A stretch of 64,000 nt of DNA, taken from NCBI RefSeq assembly GCF_030622045.1, contig NZ_CP130886.1, forward strand, positions 5,278,001-5,342,000. Direction: 5' to 3'. The notes below the pieces were generated by a model. That model did no database searches. It was not told the origin of the DNA and saw nothing but the letters and a program-made list of their open reading frames with translations. The DNA is from Planctellipticum variicoloris. GTDB lineage: Bacteria > Planctomycetota > Planctomycetia > Planctomycetales > Planctomycetaceae. The translations under genes were made by a program, and so were the position numbers. Below, one piece after another: positions 17,824-26,735 of this stretch (the stretch's first letter is position 1; the number at the start of each line of letters is the position of its first letter).

Positions 17824-18624
17824 ATGTCCGCACCCCCTCCCGCCCTCGAACTGCGCCATGCCACGCGCCGCTTCGGGACGCGGACCGTGCTGCACGACAT
17901 CTCCTTCGGCGTTCACGTCGGCGAAGTCCTCGTCATCATCGGCGAGTCGGGCTGCGGCAAGAGCGTGACCACCAAGCTCCTCGCCGGCCTGCTCGAACCG
18001 TCAGAGGGGGAAGTCCTATGGGCCGGCCGGCCGATCGCCGACCGGACGCGCGACGAACTTCGCCGGGACCGCCTGCGGCTCGGCTACCTGTTCCAGGGGG
18101 CGGCCCTGTTCGACAGCCTCTCCGTCTTCGAGAATGTCGCCTTCGGCCTCCGCGAGAACGGCCGCCGCTCGAACGCCGAGATTCAACAGATCGTTGCCGA
18201 ACGCCTGCGCGAAGTCGGACTCTCTCCCGATGTCGGGAAAAGCCGGCCGGCGGACCTGTCGGGGGGCATGCGCAAGCGGGTCGGCCTGGCCCGCGCTCTC
18301 GCCGTTTCGCCCGAAATCATCTTTTACGACGAGCCCACGACCGGTCTCGACCCGGTCATGAGCGACGTGATCAACGAGCTGATTCTGCAGACGCAGGCGC
18401 GGCACAACGTGACCAGCGTCGTCGTCACGCACGACATGAATACCGTCCGGCGGGTCGCGGATCGCGTCGTGATGCTCGAACCCTTCGCCCGGCTGTCCCA
18501 GGGCGATTCTCAAGTGATTTTCGAAGGGACGCCCGAGGAGGTCTTCGCCTCGACCGATCCCTGCGTCGGCTGCTTCGTCCGAGGCGAAGCGGGCGAACGA
18601 CTCCGCGACCTGTTTGCCGCCTGA
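17824..18624 (+). CDS. mlaF: MlaF-like ABC transporter ATP-binding protein
   Basis: 266 aa. Walker A GESGCGKS (about 43-50), Q-loop [17 protein letters not shown] signature [16 protein letters not shown] (about 145-160) and Walker [14 protein letters not shown] are all intact, as is the H-switch VVTHDM. The signature GGMRKRV is typical of the Mla/Mce ATPases rather than of general importers. It powers the permease encoded immediately upstream. An AGGAGG ribosome-binding site precedes the ATG, and the spacing to its neighbours is 13 and 18 bp. Confidence 0.92.
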   Translation: MSAPPPALELRHATRRFGTRTVLHDISFGVHVGEVLVIIGESGCGKSVTTKLLAGLLEPSEGEVLWAGRPIADRTRDELRRDRLRLGYLFQGAALFDSLSVFENVAFGLRENGRRSNAEIQQIVAERLREVGLSPDVGKSRPADLSGGMRKRVGLARALAVSPEIIFYDEPTTGLDPVMSDVINELILQTQARHNVTSVVVTHDMNTVRRVADRVVMLEPFARLSQGDSQVIFEGTPEEVFASTDPCVGCFVRGEAGERLRDLFAA

Positions 18625-18642
18625 AATCGGCTGGGTGTTTTT

Positions 18643-19806
18643 ATGAACGAACGACGTCTGCAGTTCCGCGTCGGACTCCTGGTCCTGGTCTCGATTTCGA
18701 TCGGGACCGCTATGGCGATCCGCTTCGGCGACCTCCACAAACATCTCGAAGAGCAGTTCCCGGTCGTCGTCCAGCTTCCCTCCGCGGAAGGCCTCTACCC
18801 CTCGGCGCCGGTCACCATGTACGGCATCAAGATCGGCGACGTCGCCGACATCCAGCTCAACGAGAAGCGGGGGGGCGTCGATGTGATCGTCGGCGTGAAA
18901 CAGGGGACCCGCATCCGCAAAGACAGCAAGGCCATCGTCGTCCGTACGCTCCTGGGCGAGACCTCGCTGGAATTCCTCTCCGGCGCCAGCCCGGAGTTTC
19001 TCGCTCCCGGCACGCGCATTTCCGGTCAGGCGGCGACAGATCCGCTGGCAATGGTCCAGCGGCTCGAAGCCCGCACGCTGCAGACGCTCGACGCCTTCGC
19101 CGCCACCAGCAACGACTGGCGACTGGTCGCCAAAAACCTCAACGGCCTGATGGATTCCAACCGGGGCGATCTGCGGCTGATCGTCGAACGGGCCGCCGAG
19201 TCCCTGCAGGAATTCACGGCGACGATGCACAACGCCAACACGATGATCGGCGAGGCCAACAAGATCGTCTCGAATCCCGCCGCGCAGCAGGCCCTCCAGC
19301 AGACGCTGACGTCGCTGCCGAAAATGGTCGAGGAAACCCGCCTGACGATCGCGGCCACGCGTCACGCGGTCGAAAACGCCAACCGCAATCTCGCCAACCT
19401 GTCGCAGCTCACCGAACCGGTCGGTCAGAAGGGGCCGCAGATCGTCGAGCGGCTCGACAACAGCCTCGCCAGCCTCGAATCGCTGCTGGGCGAACTCAAC
19501 GCGCTGGCCCGCGTGGTGAACCAGGGGGACGGCACGCTGCAGCGGTTCGCCAGCGATCCCTCGCTGTACGAGAATATGGACCGCTCGGCCCAGTCGATGG
19601 CGGTCATCCTCCGCAACGCCGAGCCGCTGATCCGCGATCTCAAAGAGTTCAGCGACAAGATCGCCCGTAACCCGGAGATCCTCGGCATCGGCGGCGCCCT
19701 CCGCCCCAGCCCCGGCCACCGCGACATGGAGCTCCTCACCCCGGCCAAGACCCCCGCCGCCGCCACCACGACGCAAAAGTCCGGCCTCTTCCGCGGCCAG
19801 AACTGA
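18643..19806 (+). CDS. mlaD: MlaD-like MCE domain protein
   Basis: 387 aa. One N-terminal membrane anchor (FRVGLLVLVSISIGTAMAI) is followed by an MCE/MlaD domain (about 38-125, with SAPVTMYGIKIGDVADIQL and TLLGETSLEFLSG). A long helical region (about 150-350) then continues, longer than in E. coli MlaD. Long helical tails like this form the lipid-conducting needle in proteins such as PqiB or mycobacterial Mce. Substrate binding and hexamer formation are therefore likely, but inferred. It completes the Mla-type operon. The betaine-lipid gene 354 bp downstream suggests a membrane-lipid neighbourhood. Confidence 0.9.
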   Translation: MNERRLQFRVGLLVLVSISIGTAMAIRFGDLHKHLEEQFPVVVQLPSAEGLYPSAPVTMYGIKIGDVADIQLNEKRGGVDVIVGVKQGTRIRKDSKAIVVRTLLGETSLEFLSGASPEFLAPGTRISGQAATDPLAMVQRLEARTLQTLDAFAATSNDWRLVAKNLNGLMDSNRGDLRLIVERAAESLQEFTATMHNANTMIGEANKIVSNPAAQQALQQTLTSLPKMVEETRLTIAATRHAVENANRNLANLSQLTEPVGQKGPQIVERLDNSLASLESLLGELNALARVVNQGDGTLQRFASDPSLYENMDRSAQSMAVILRNAEPLIRDLKEFSDKIARNPEILGIGGALRPSPGHRDMELLTPAKTPAAATTTQKSGLFRGQN

Positions 19807-20160
19807 CGCCGTAGGGCAGGCTCCCGCCCGCCGATCTGGCCCCCGCTATCTCAAGGCCAGGGGATCGCCGCCCAGAACCACGAATTTAACGGCGGTTTCT
19901 GTCCTGTCTTGGCGTCTCCTTCCCCCGCCCCCGCTCGCACCGCGAGGGTTGAGATTTGCCCCGCATTCGACGAACATGCGGGCGGGCAATCTGCCCTGAC
20001 TTGCCACTTTGACCAGGATCACCCCGCAACTGCCTGTTAAAGCCTTTCCAGCAAAGAGGTTCCGGCTCTGCCGGCGCCAGGTCGAATTCCCGTCGCAGGA
20101 GTCCCGGGAGTCCGTGTTGCCTCAGGCTGCAGTCGCGGCGATCCGTTCCCCGGACGCAAC
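19807..20160. other. Intergenic region, nothing firmly recognised
   Basis: 354 bp. It contains GTAGGGCAGGCTCCCGCC near the start and GGCGGGCAATCTGCCCTGAC near 19982, GC-rich words that are loosely complementary and could pair. No ORF or promoter could be supported. Confidence 0.4.
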
Positions 20161-21360
20161 ATGGTCGCCGAGCGCCTGAGCAAAACCTGGTTTAATCTCG
20201 TTCACGGGCGCAACATCGTCTACAACCAGTGCTGGGAAGATCCCCGCCTGGATCGCGTCGCTCTGAACCTGACCGCGAACGACCGCGTGGTGGTCATCAC
20301 CTCCGCCGGCTGCAACGCGCTCGACTACGCGCTCGCCGGAGCCGGCCACGTCCACGCCGTCGATATGAACCCGCGCCAGAACGCCCTGCTGCAGCTCAAG
20401 CTCGCCGCCGCCCGGCATCTCGACTACGAAGACTACTGGCAGATTTTCGGGCGCGGTCGGCACGAGAACTGGGACACGCTCTACCCGCGGCACCTCCGCA
20501 AGAACCTGCCGAACGACGCCCGTGTCTTCTGGGACCGCAAGGGCCAGCTCTTCTCCCCGCAGGGGCGCGGCCGGTCGTTCTACTTCCGCACGACCTCCGG
20601 CACGTTCGCCTGGCTGGTGAATACGTACATCGACCGGGTCGCCAAAATGCGCGACTCGGTCAACGCGCTCCTCGCCGCCGACAGCGTCCAGCAGCAGAAA
20701 GACATTTACACCGAGTACAAGCTCGCCGCCGCCCTCTGGAAGCCGATGATCCGCTGGGCCATGCGACGGGATATCACCCTCTCGCTGCTCGGCGTTCCCG
20801 CGTCGCAGCGGAAGCACATCGACGACAGCTATCCGGGCGGGATCCTGCAGTTCGTCATGGATCGCGTCGAAGCGGTCTTCACGAAACTCCCTCTCAAAGA
20901 CAACTATTTCTGGCGGGTCTACCTGACCGGCGAGTACACGCCCGACTGCTGCCCCGAATACTGCAAACCGGAAAGTTACCAGGCCCTTCGTAACGGCGTC
21001 GCCGACCACGTGACGACGCATACCAACTCGGTCCTCGGTTTCCTGAAGCAGAGCGAGCACCCGGTCACGCGGTTCATCCTGCTCGACCACATGGACTGGC
21101 TGACCCGCGACCCGGCGAAGAAGATTCTCACGGAGGAGTGGCAGGGGATCATCGACCGGGCCGCTCCGAACGCCCGCATTCTCTGGCGCAGCGCCGGCCT
21201 CCAGGGGGACTTCGTCAACACGCTCAAGGTCCAGGTCGACGGCCAGCCGCGCGAAGTCGGCAGCCTGCTGCACTACAACCCGTCGCTGGCCAACGAGCTG
21301 CACAGCAAAGACCGAGTCCACACCTATGGCAGCTTCTGCATCGCGGATCTGAAGCGGTAG
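20161..21360 (+). CDS. btaA: BtaA-like S-adenosylmethionine:diacylglycerol 3-amino-3-carboxypropyltransferase (DUF3419)
   Basis: 399 aa. The N-terminal NIVYNQCWEDPRLDRVAL and the SAM-binding ITSAGCNALDYALAGAGHVHAVDMNP (about residues 45-70) are characteristic of DUF3419/BtaA. The later YPGGILQFVMDRVEAVFTK and LLDHMDWL segments match the family's C-terminal half. BtaA transfers the aminocarboxypropyl group of SAM to diacylglycerol, the first step of the phosphorus-free betaine lipid DGTS, normally induced by phosphate limitation. BtaB, the N-methyltransferase needed for the second step, is not adjacent. The gene follows the Mla lipid-transport operon, but no pho box was recognised. Confidence 0.85.
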   Translation: MVAERLSKTWFNLVHGRNIVYNQCWEDPRLDRVALNLTANDRVVVITSAGCNALDYALAGAGHVHAVDMNPRQNALLQLKLAAARHLDYEDYWQIFGRGRHENWDTLYPRHLRKNLPNDARVFWDRKGQLFSPQGRGRSFYFRTTSGTFAWLVNTYIDRVAKMRDSVNALLAADSVQQQKDIYTEYKLAAALWKPMIRWAMRRDITLSLLGVPASQRKHIDDSYPGGILQFVMDRVEAVFTKLPLKDNYFWRVYLTGEYTPDCCPEYCKPESYQALRNGVADHVTTHTNSVLGFLKQSEHPVTRFILLDHMDWLTRDPAKKILTEEWQGIIDRAAPNARILWRSAGLQGDFVNTLKVQVDGQPREVGSLLHYNPSLANELHSKDRVHTYGSFCIADLKR

Positions 21361-21464
21361 GGGAGCGAGCAGCGAATAGCGAATAGCGAGTAGCCAGAGA
21401 AGTGGGCTTATCGCGGATCGCGGATCGCCAGAGGCCCCCAGCGTTTGTTTTCTCCGACGCCCAA

Positions 21465-21596
21465 CTCCAGGCTCTCGTCTCTCGACTCCTCCGACCTTCC
21501 GCCTCTGAACGTACGACGGACGGGGCTGTTCCGCTCCGGTCCTCTCTGCGATCTCCTCCGGCCTCTGCGTCTCCGCGAGAAATCTTCCGCATTTTT
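21465..21596 (+). repeat. Composite intergenic repeat (copy 2)
   Basis: Same order of parts as the element at 1-205: CTCTCGACTCC array, then a TTCCGCCT(C)TGAAC linker, then GTACGACGGACG (21511-21522), then the CTCTGCG/GTCTCCGCG array. The right arm of the palindrome is missing here, so this copy is truncated internally. Confidence 0.65.
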
Positions 21597-21980
21597 CGAA
21601 TTTCCCCGAAAACTGCTCTTGCACGACAGACGAACCAGTGTCAGCGTGTCCTCTTGTCGGGTGCGAGGCGAGCTGGATCCACGGCGCGGACGGCCGCGCT
21701 GCTCGAGCGCACAATCCCGGCTGCGGGCCTGATCAGGGCCCAGGGGGGACTTCTCGAAAGGGAGGTCCCAGGGCGCACTTTGTGCGCGCATTCCTCGGCG
21801 TCGAGTCTTCCCGTTGCGTCCCCGCGCAAGGTCAGACCTGATCCAGTGCCAGCCGAAAGACGGGGCGGGAGCGGTTGATTCAGGACCGTTCCCGCTCTGT
21901 CCTGGCCGGCCAACTTGAACCCTCCGTCAAGCGAACTCCCCGAGTCCCGCCCGGCGCCCCCGTGCGCGCAACAATCCCGT

Positions 21981-22024
21981 CACTTTGCACTTTTCATTTT
22001 GCATTTTTCACTTTGCACTGTCAT
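21981..22024 (+). repeat. AT-rich intergenic repeat (copy 2)
   Basis: CACTTTGCACTTTTCATTTT followed by further TTTTTCACTTTGCA units, matching the copies at 1738-1782 and 47471-47512. This copy lies between the 3' ends of convergent genes rather than upstream of a start. Confidence 0.75.
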
Positions 22025-22106
22025 TCGCTGCCCCCCGCGATCAAACCTCCAAGTCCCGCGAAGGCGCCGCCGCGATGGCCGCCCGCACTGTATCCGTTCC
22101 CAGCCA

Positions 22107-23729
22107 TCACGACGAGTGCCCCGAGATCCCGAGCGCCTTGATCCGCGAGGCCAGCGTCGTCGGTTTCATGCCCAGTCGCTCCGCGGCGCCGTCGGGGCCG
22201 TAGATCCGTCCGGCGGTCGCCCGCAGGGCCGCGCGGAGATTGTTCGCCTCGAACTCGCGCAGCTCCGCAGCCGTCAGAATCCGTTCGGACCCATCGGCCG
22301 CTGTGTTCGCCGCCGGCCGCTGCGTCGGATCGGAGGGGAGCTCCAGCCGCAGTCGGCCGTCCGTCGCGCCGATCGAAGCCCGCTCCAGCACATGCTGCAG
22401 TTCGCGGACGTTGCCGGGCCAGTGATATGTCTGCAACTGCTGCACGTTGGCCAGCGTCAGCCGCGGACGTCGCCGCCCCAGCTTGCGGGTCAGCCGTTCC
22501 AGAAACTGCTCGGCGAGCAGCGGAATGTCTTCCACGCGATTGCGGAGCGGCGGCAGCTCGATCGGAAACACGCTCAGCCGGTAATACAGATCCTGCCGGA
22601 ATCGACCCGCTTCGGACTCGTCCCGCAGCTTGCGGTTCGTGGCGGAGATCACGCGAACATCGACTCGCCGCGTCCGCTCGTCCCCCACCCGCTCCAGCTC
22701 GCCTTCCTGCAGCACGCGGAGCAGCTTGGCCTGCAGGTCGAGCGGAATCTCGCCGACTTCGTCGAGAAACAGCGTGCCGCCGTCCGCCAGCTCGAACCGC
22801 CCGGCCCGATCGCGCAGCGCTCCCGTAAACGAACCCTTCGCGTGTCCGAAGAACTCGCTCTCGTAGAGTTCGCGCGGGACGGCGGCGCAATTAACTTTGA
22901 TGAACGGCCGGTCGGCCCGCTGACTCCGGCGGTGCAGCTCGCGCGCCACCAATTCCTTGCCGGTGCCGCTCTCGCCGAGGATCAGCACGGACGAGTCGGT
23001 TGGCGCGACCAGATCGATCTGCCGCGCGACGGCCTGGAGAGCCGGACTCTGTCCCACCAGTTCGCCGTACGACGCCCCCTGCTGGACTTCTTCGCGCAGG
23101 TAGGCGTTCTCCTGCTCCAGCCGCTTCTTGAGCGACTCGATTTCTTCGAGCGCGCGGGCGTTGGCGATCGCCGCCGCCAGATGATCGGCGATCATCCGCA
23201 ACCACTCGAAACAGGCCGGGCCCGGCTGTTCGCGCGCGAAGAGTCCCATCACGCCCAGCACCTCTCCTCGATGGACCAGCGGATGTCCCGCGAACGACGT
23301 GATCCGCTCGTCCCGAACCCACTGGGGGCTGGCCACCCAGGTCTGGTCCTGTTGCAGATCGGGGACTTCCAGCGACTGTCCCGTGCGGGCGATGTGCCCG
23401 ACCTTGCGGATGCCGATCGGAAACCGCCGATAGCCGCCGTTCAATTGGTCCCACGCCATGCCCGGAGCCGCGAGCGACTTCCCGGCGCTGGCGACCAGGT
23501 GCAGGCACTGTTCGCGGCTGTCGCACTCGCCCGCCAGCCGGCACTTTGCGCAATCCCCGGCGAAGGGGGGCTGGAGCAGCCAGATCCGCACCAGCGCCAC
23601 CGTCGGCCCTTCCGCCAGCCGACGAACCGCCAGGGGGAGCAGGTCTGGCAAATGGTGCCGGCCGGCCAGCTCCAGCAGGACCTGCCTCGGATCACCCAAC
23701 AGCGGCGAAGTACCGGATGATGTTGTCAT
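22107..23729 (-). CDS. Sigma-54-dependent Fis-family activator with N-terminal GAF-like domain and cysteine cluster
   Basis: 540 aa. The N-terminal sensor (about 15-200) is GAF-like and carries C60-x2-C63-x5-C69-x5-C75, a possible iron-sulfur or zinc site. A coiled-coil linker (about 193-220) leads to the AAA+ domain, with Walker A GESGTGKE, the sigma-54-contacting loop as GSFTGA (usual form GAFTGA) and Walker [15 protein letters not shown] Fis-type helix-turn-helix is at the end ([20 protein letters not shown]). The protein should open sigma-54 promoters on sensing a redox or small-molecule signal. It is divergent from an AhpD-like gene, with three palindromes in between. Its stop lies next to a repeat-rich region. 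Confidence 0.92.
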   Translation of the reverse strand: MTTSSGTSPLLGDPRQVLLELAGRHHLPDLLPLAVRRLAEGPTVALVRIWLLQPPFAGDCAKCRLAGECDSREQCLHLVASAGKSLAAPGMAWDQLNGGYRRFPIGIRKVGHIARTGQSLEVPDLQQDQTWVASPQWVRDERITSFAGHPLVHRGEVLGVMGLFAREQPGPACFEWLRMIADHLAAAIANARALEEIESLKKRLEQENAYLREEVQQGASYGELVGQSPALQAVARQIDLVAPTDSSVLILGESGTGKELVARELHRRSQRADRPFIKVNCAAVPRELYESEFFGHAKGSFTGALRDRAGRFELADGGTLFLDEVGEIPLDLQAKLLRVLQEGELERVGDERTRRVDVRVISATNRKLRDESEAGRFRQDLYYRLSVFPIELPPLRNRVEDIPLLAEQFLERLTRKLGRRRPRLTLANVQQLQTYHWPGNVRELQHVLERASIGATDGRLRLELPSDPTQRPAANTAADGSERILTAAELREFEANNLRAALRATAGRIYGPDGAAERLGMKPTTLASRIKALGISGHSS

Positions 23730-23741
23730 CGCGTGAAATTA

Positions 23742-23794
23742 ACGAGTTTTCGTGGTGCGTCAACGAATTTTCGTTCTACAACGAAATATCGTTG
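23742..23794. promoter_or_regulatory. Three phased palindromes, probable enhancer sites of the sigma-54 activator
   Basis: ACGA-GTTT-TCGT (23742-23753), AACGA-ATTT-TCGTT (23762-23775) and CAACGA-AATA-TCGTTG (23779-23794). All share ACGA-N4-TCGT, with centres 21 and 18 bp apart, close to two helical turns. They lie 12-65 bp upstream of the activator start and about 70-130 bp before a sigma-54-like promoter. Confidence 0.7.
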
Positions 23795-23862
23795 ACGTCA
23801 GAAAAAAGCCAGACAAATCGTAACCAGTTAATTCATATATGGTTGTGGCATTTCTCGGAGAC

Positions 23863-23878
23863 TGGCACGGAACGTGAA
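23863..23878 (+). promoter_or_regulatory. Candidate sigma-54 promoter
   Basis: TGGCACG at -24 is perfect. The -12 part reads GTGAA where TTGCA would be ideal, so only the spacing and the central G fit. It lies 80 bp before the AhpD-like start and downstream of the three palindromes. Confidence 0.4.
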
Positions 23879-23957
23879 TCTATCGGCCAGCACCACCGAC
23901 GAGAAGTTCGCTCGGTCTGGAAAACGTGTTCGACAGTCTCACGCCAAGGAACAGATC

Positions 23958-24545
23958 ATGTCCCGCATTCCTCAGATCGCTCCCGAATCCGCCACCGGCA
24001 AGGCCAAGGATCTTCTCGACGCCGTGAAGGCCAAACTGGGCCTCGTTCCCAACATGACCCGGGCCCTGGCCAACTCGCCCGCCGCCCTGGAAGGCTACCT
24101 GGGCCTGAGCGGTGCGCTCGGCAAGGGGACGCTCTCCGCGAAGTACCGCGAGCAGATTTCGCTGACGGTCGGCCAGGCCAACAACTGCGACTACTGCCTC
24201 GCCGCCCATTCGACGATCGGGAAGATGGTGGGACTGACACCCGATCAGATCCGCGACAGCCGGCAGGGGATGTCGGTCGATCCGAAGACCGACGCCCTGC
24301 TCGGCTTCGCCCGCAAGGTGGTCGACCAGCGCGGCAGGGTGTCGGACGCCGATCTCGACGCCGTCCGCGAAGTCGGCTTCGACGATGCAGCGATCGCCGA
24401 GGCGGTCGCCAATGTGGCGCTGAACATCTTCACAAACTACTTCAACCATGTCGCCGACACCGACATCGATTTCCCGAGGGCCGAGCCGCTGGCGGACTCC
24501 CAGGAAACGTGCTCGACGTCCGCCTGCCACAATCAGGTAGCCTGA
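23958..24545 (+). CDS. Carboxymuconolactone decarboxylase/AhpD-like protein
   Basis: 195 aa from the ATG at 23958, chosen for its AAGGAA ribosome-binding site. An open frame upstream has no RBS. The AhpD-type active site is [10 protein letters not shown] (Cys-x2-Cys-x3-His) in the middle of an all-helical CMD domain. Such proteins use the cysteine pair for peroxidase or disulfide-reductase activity. A C-terminal [11 protein letters not shown] adds two more cysteines. The gene is divergent from a cysteine-bearing sigma-54 activator and followed by a GC-rich hairpin. It is likely the activator's target and part of an oxidative or electrophile response. A decarboxylase role is unlikely, since aromatic catabolism genes are absent. 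Confidence 0.88.
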   Translation: MSRIPQIAPESATGKAKDLLDAVKAKLGLVPNMTRALANSPAALEGYLGLSGALGKGTLSAKYREQISLTVGQANNCDYCLAAHSTIGKMVGLTPDQIRDSRQGMSVDPKTDALLGFARKVVDQRGRVSDADLDAVREVGFDDAAIAEAVANVALNIFTNYFNHVADTDIDFPRAEPLADSQETCSTSACHNQVA

Positions 24546-24565
24546 CCGACCCGTCACAACTCCGG

Positions 24566-24597
24566 AGCCCGGCGGCTCATTCCCGAGCCGCCGGGCT
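24566..24597 (+). terminator. Strong GC-rich hairpin after the AhpD-like gene
   Basis: Perfect 13-bp stem (AGCCCGGCGGCTC and its complement) with a 6-nt loop, 20 bp after the stop. There is no long U tract, so it may be a terminator or a transcript-stabilising hairpin. Confidence 0.6.
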
Positions 24598-24664
24598 TCG
24601 GTCGCGCGGGACGGGAATCGTTCTCATCCCGCAGCCAACCGCACTTCCTCCGAAGGGGAAACTC

Positions 24665-25627
24665 ATGGTCCGCGTTCTGTCGGCATTTTTGTTCGTCGCC
24701 CTGTCGGCCGTTGTCTCCAGTTCCGTCAGCAGCGGTGCGGAGCCCCGACCGCCGGCCACCGTCGTTCACAAGACGGTCAAGGTTGGCGACCTCGACATCT
24801 TTTACCGCGAGGCCGGCCCGAAGGAGGCTCCGACGGTCCTGCTGCTGCACGGTTTTCCGACCAGCTCGCAGATGTTCCGCAACCTGATCCCCGCGCTCGC
24901 GGACAAGTACCACGTCGTCGCTCCGGACTACCCGGGCTACGGACACAGCTCGATGCCCTCCCGCGACCAGTTCGCTTACACCTTCGACAATCTGGCGCAG
25001 GTCATCGAAGGGTTCACCGAGAAGATGGGTCTGCAGCGCTACGCCCTGTACGTCCAGGACTACGGCGCCCCGGTCGGTTACCGCCTTGCCGTCGCTCATC
25101 CGGAGCGGGTCACAGCCTTGATCGTGCAGAACGGGAACGCCTATGAGGAAGGGCTCGATAACGACTTCTGGAAGCCGGTCAAAGCCTACTGGCAGGCTCC
25201 GAAAGACCCGGCAAAACGCGACGCCCTCCGCGGGATTCTGACCTACGACGCGACGAAGTGGCAATACACGCACGGCGTCCCGAACCTCGAGCTCGTCAGT
25301 CCGGACGGCCCGGCTCACGACCAGTTCCTGCTCGACCGTCCGGGGAACGACGAGATCCAGCTCGACCTGTTCCTCAGCTACGGCAGCAACCCGCCTCTGT
25401 ACCCGCAGTGGCAGGAATACTTCCGCCGGCGCCAGCCGCCGACGCTGATCGTCTGGGGCCGGAATGACCAGATCTTTCCCGCCGCGGGGGCCGAACCGTA
25501 CAAGCGGGATTTGAAGACGCTGGAGTTCCATCTGCTCGACGCCGGGCACTTTGCGCTGGAGACCAGCGGCGAGGAGATCGCTGGGCGGATGCGGGAGTTC
25601 CTGGGCAAGCATGTCGGCCCGAAATAA
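24665..25627 (+). CDS. Exported alpha/beta hydrolase (haloalkane dehalogenase/epoxide hydrolase-like)
   Basis: 320 aa from the ATG at 24665. The frame stays open far upstream but is not coding there. A signal peptide ([20 protein letters not shown]) precedes the alpha/beta-hydrolase fold. The oxyanion segment HGFPTSS, the nucleophile aspartate in [13 protein letters not shown], the acidic residue near [10 protein letters not shown] and the histidine in DAGHFALE form the Asp-type catalytic triad of dehalogenases and epoxide hydrolases. A cap domain lies at about 155-245. A secreted dehalogenase-like enzyme is unusual, and its substrate is unknown. It lies downstream of the AhpD-like gene but is separated by a hairpin. 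Confidence 0.87.
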   Translation: MVRVLSAFLFVALSAVVSSSVSSGAEPRPPATVVHKTVKVGDLDIFYREAGPKEAPTVLLLHGFPTSSQMFRNLIPALADKYHVVAPDYPGYGHSSMPSRDQFAYTFDNLAQVIEGFTEKMGLQRYALYVQDYGAPVGYRLAVAHPERVTALIVQNGNAYEEGLDNDFWKPVKAYWQAPKDPAKRDALRGILTYDATKWQYTHGVPNLELVSPDGPAHDQFLLDRPGNDEIQLDLFLSYGSNPPLYPQWQEYFRRRQPPTLIVWGRNDQIFPAAGAEPYKRDLKTLEFHLLDAGHFALETSGEEIAGRMREFLGKHVGPK

Positions 25628-25641
25628 CTGCGATCGATGGT

Positions 25642-25671
25642 CGCGGCGCTTCCGGTTTCGGGAGCGCCGCG
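25642..25671 (+). terminator. Terminator-like hairpin after the hydrolase
   Basis: 9-bp stem CGCGGCGCT/AGCGCCGCG with a 12-nt loop, followed by GCATTTTC, 14 bp after the stop codon. Confidence 0.55.
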
Positions 25672-25720
25672 GCATTTTCACCGGCGAGAACTCACTCCGC
25701 TTCGTTCGAAGGACGTTCCG

Positions 25721-26341
25721 ATGCGAGAGCACCCCAGCGACGTCGCATTCACGCCGGCCGTGAAGGCGATCCAGTCTCAAAAAGGTTCCAGGTCAGATTA
25801 TGCACGGATGGAACAAGGCCGTGGCTGGCGGACCGTCGTCACTCCCGATCTGGCCGAATTTCTCGCCAAACTCGACATGTTCTACCTGGGAACGGCGAAC
25901 GCCGAAGGCCAACCCTACATCCAGTATCGTGGCGGCCCGCTCGGCTTCCTGAAGGTTCTGGACGAGCATACGCTCGGCTTCGCGGACTTCGGCGGCAATC
26001 GACAGTACATCACGCTCGGCAATCTGGAGGAGAATTCCCGAGCGTTCCTCTTCCTGATGGACTACGCCAACAGCCGCCGGATAAAAGTCTGGGGGACGGC
26101 CCGAATCGTTGACAATGACGCGGAACTGCTGCAGCGGCTCACAGATCCAGCCTATCCCGGTCGCGTCGAGCGGGCCATTTTGTTTTCGATTGACGCCTGG
26201 GACATCAACTGCCCCCAGCACATCCACCGGCGGTTCGCTCAGCGGCAGATCGCCCCGGTCATCGAGCAGCTTCAGCAGAGAATCGCGGAGCTGGAGTCCG
26301 AAGTCGAGCACTTGAAGTTGAAGTCCTCGATCGTCAAATGA
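25721..26341 (+). CDS. Pyridoxamine 5'-phosphate oxidase-fold (flavin/F420-type) protein
   Basis: 206 aa from the ATG at 25721, with a GAAGGA ribosome-binding site. The split-barrel PNPOx-like fold is indicated by LDMFYLGTANAEGQPYIQYRGGP, then GNRQYITLGNLEENSRAFLFLMDY, then RRIKVWGTARIV. This is the flavin-binding part common to PNPOx-like FMN reductases and general-stress proteins. The C-terminal helix (QLQQRIAELESEVEHLKLK) is a short coiled coil, probably for oligomerisation. A true PdxH role is unlikely because key substrate residues are not obvious. It may belong to the redox cluster regulated by the activator at 22107-23729. Confidence 0.82.
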   Translation: MREHPSDVAFTPAVKAIQSQKGSRSDYARMEQGRGWRTVVTPDLAEFLAKLDMFYLGTANAEGQPYIQYRGGPLGFLKVLDEHTLGFADFGGNRQYITLGNLEENSRAFLFLMDYANSRRIKVWGTARIVDNDAELLQRLTDPAYPGRVERAILFSIDAWDINCPQHIHRRFAQRQIAPVIEQLQQRIAELESEVEHLKLKSSIVK

Positions 26342-26735
26342 CCTCGAAGGGGAATCTGGCCATGCAGTTCGATCGGAACGACACAACGCTGGTCGTCGCG
26401 GGATGATGCGAGGCAGAGCTCGATGTTGCAGCGCCCGACCCTGGCATGAGCGCCACAATTGTTCGCGGCGAAATCTCGAAACCTTCCCAGCTCGATCAGC
26501 TCTTCACGAAGATCCGCGGAGGATCTGATCGAATCGACGCCTGCATTCCTGTCGATACGCCCGTCCGGGAGTTCGCCCGCTCCGTCGGGCCCCATTCCCC
26601 CTGACAGTTTCACAGATTTCCGCACTCCTGCCGCCCGGCGGTTCATCGAACAGGAAGTCGCCTGTGTGCGCCCGCGGAACCCTCGCGCGGCGATTGAGCC
26701 GCCGGTACGCCGTCCGCGAACTTCTCGCGAATTCG
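26342..26735. other. Intergenic region between convergent genes, nothing recognised
   Basis: 394 bp between the 3' end of the PNPOx-like gene and the 3' end of the HflK-like gene. It contains open frames, but none has a ribosome-binding site, a conserved motif or a plausible composition. Confidence 0.5.

Larger units (their letters stand above)
21361..22106. other. Repeat-filled intergenic region between convergent genes
   Basis: 746 bp without a supported gene. It starts with a short-period array of AGCGAATAGCGAATAGCGAG type (21364-21398), then a GCGGATC array (about 21413-21427), then the composite repeat at 21465-21596 and the AT-rich repeat at 21981-22024. The remainder (21600-21980) shows nothing recognisable. 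Confidence 0.6.

Noticed and set aside
23546-24664. Upstream half of a 693-codon plus-strand frame ending in the alpha/beta hydrolase
   Set aside because: Only the part from the ATG at 24665 is coding. The upstream part overlaps the activator and the AhpD-like gene out of frame and has no RBS or domain.
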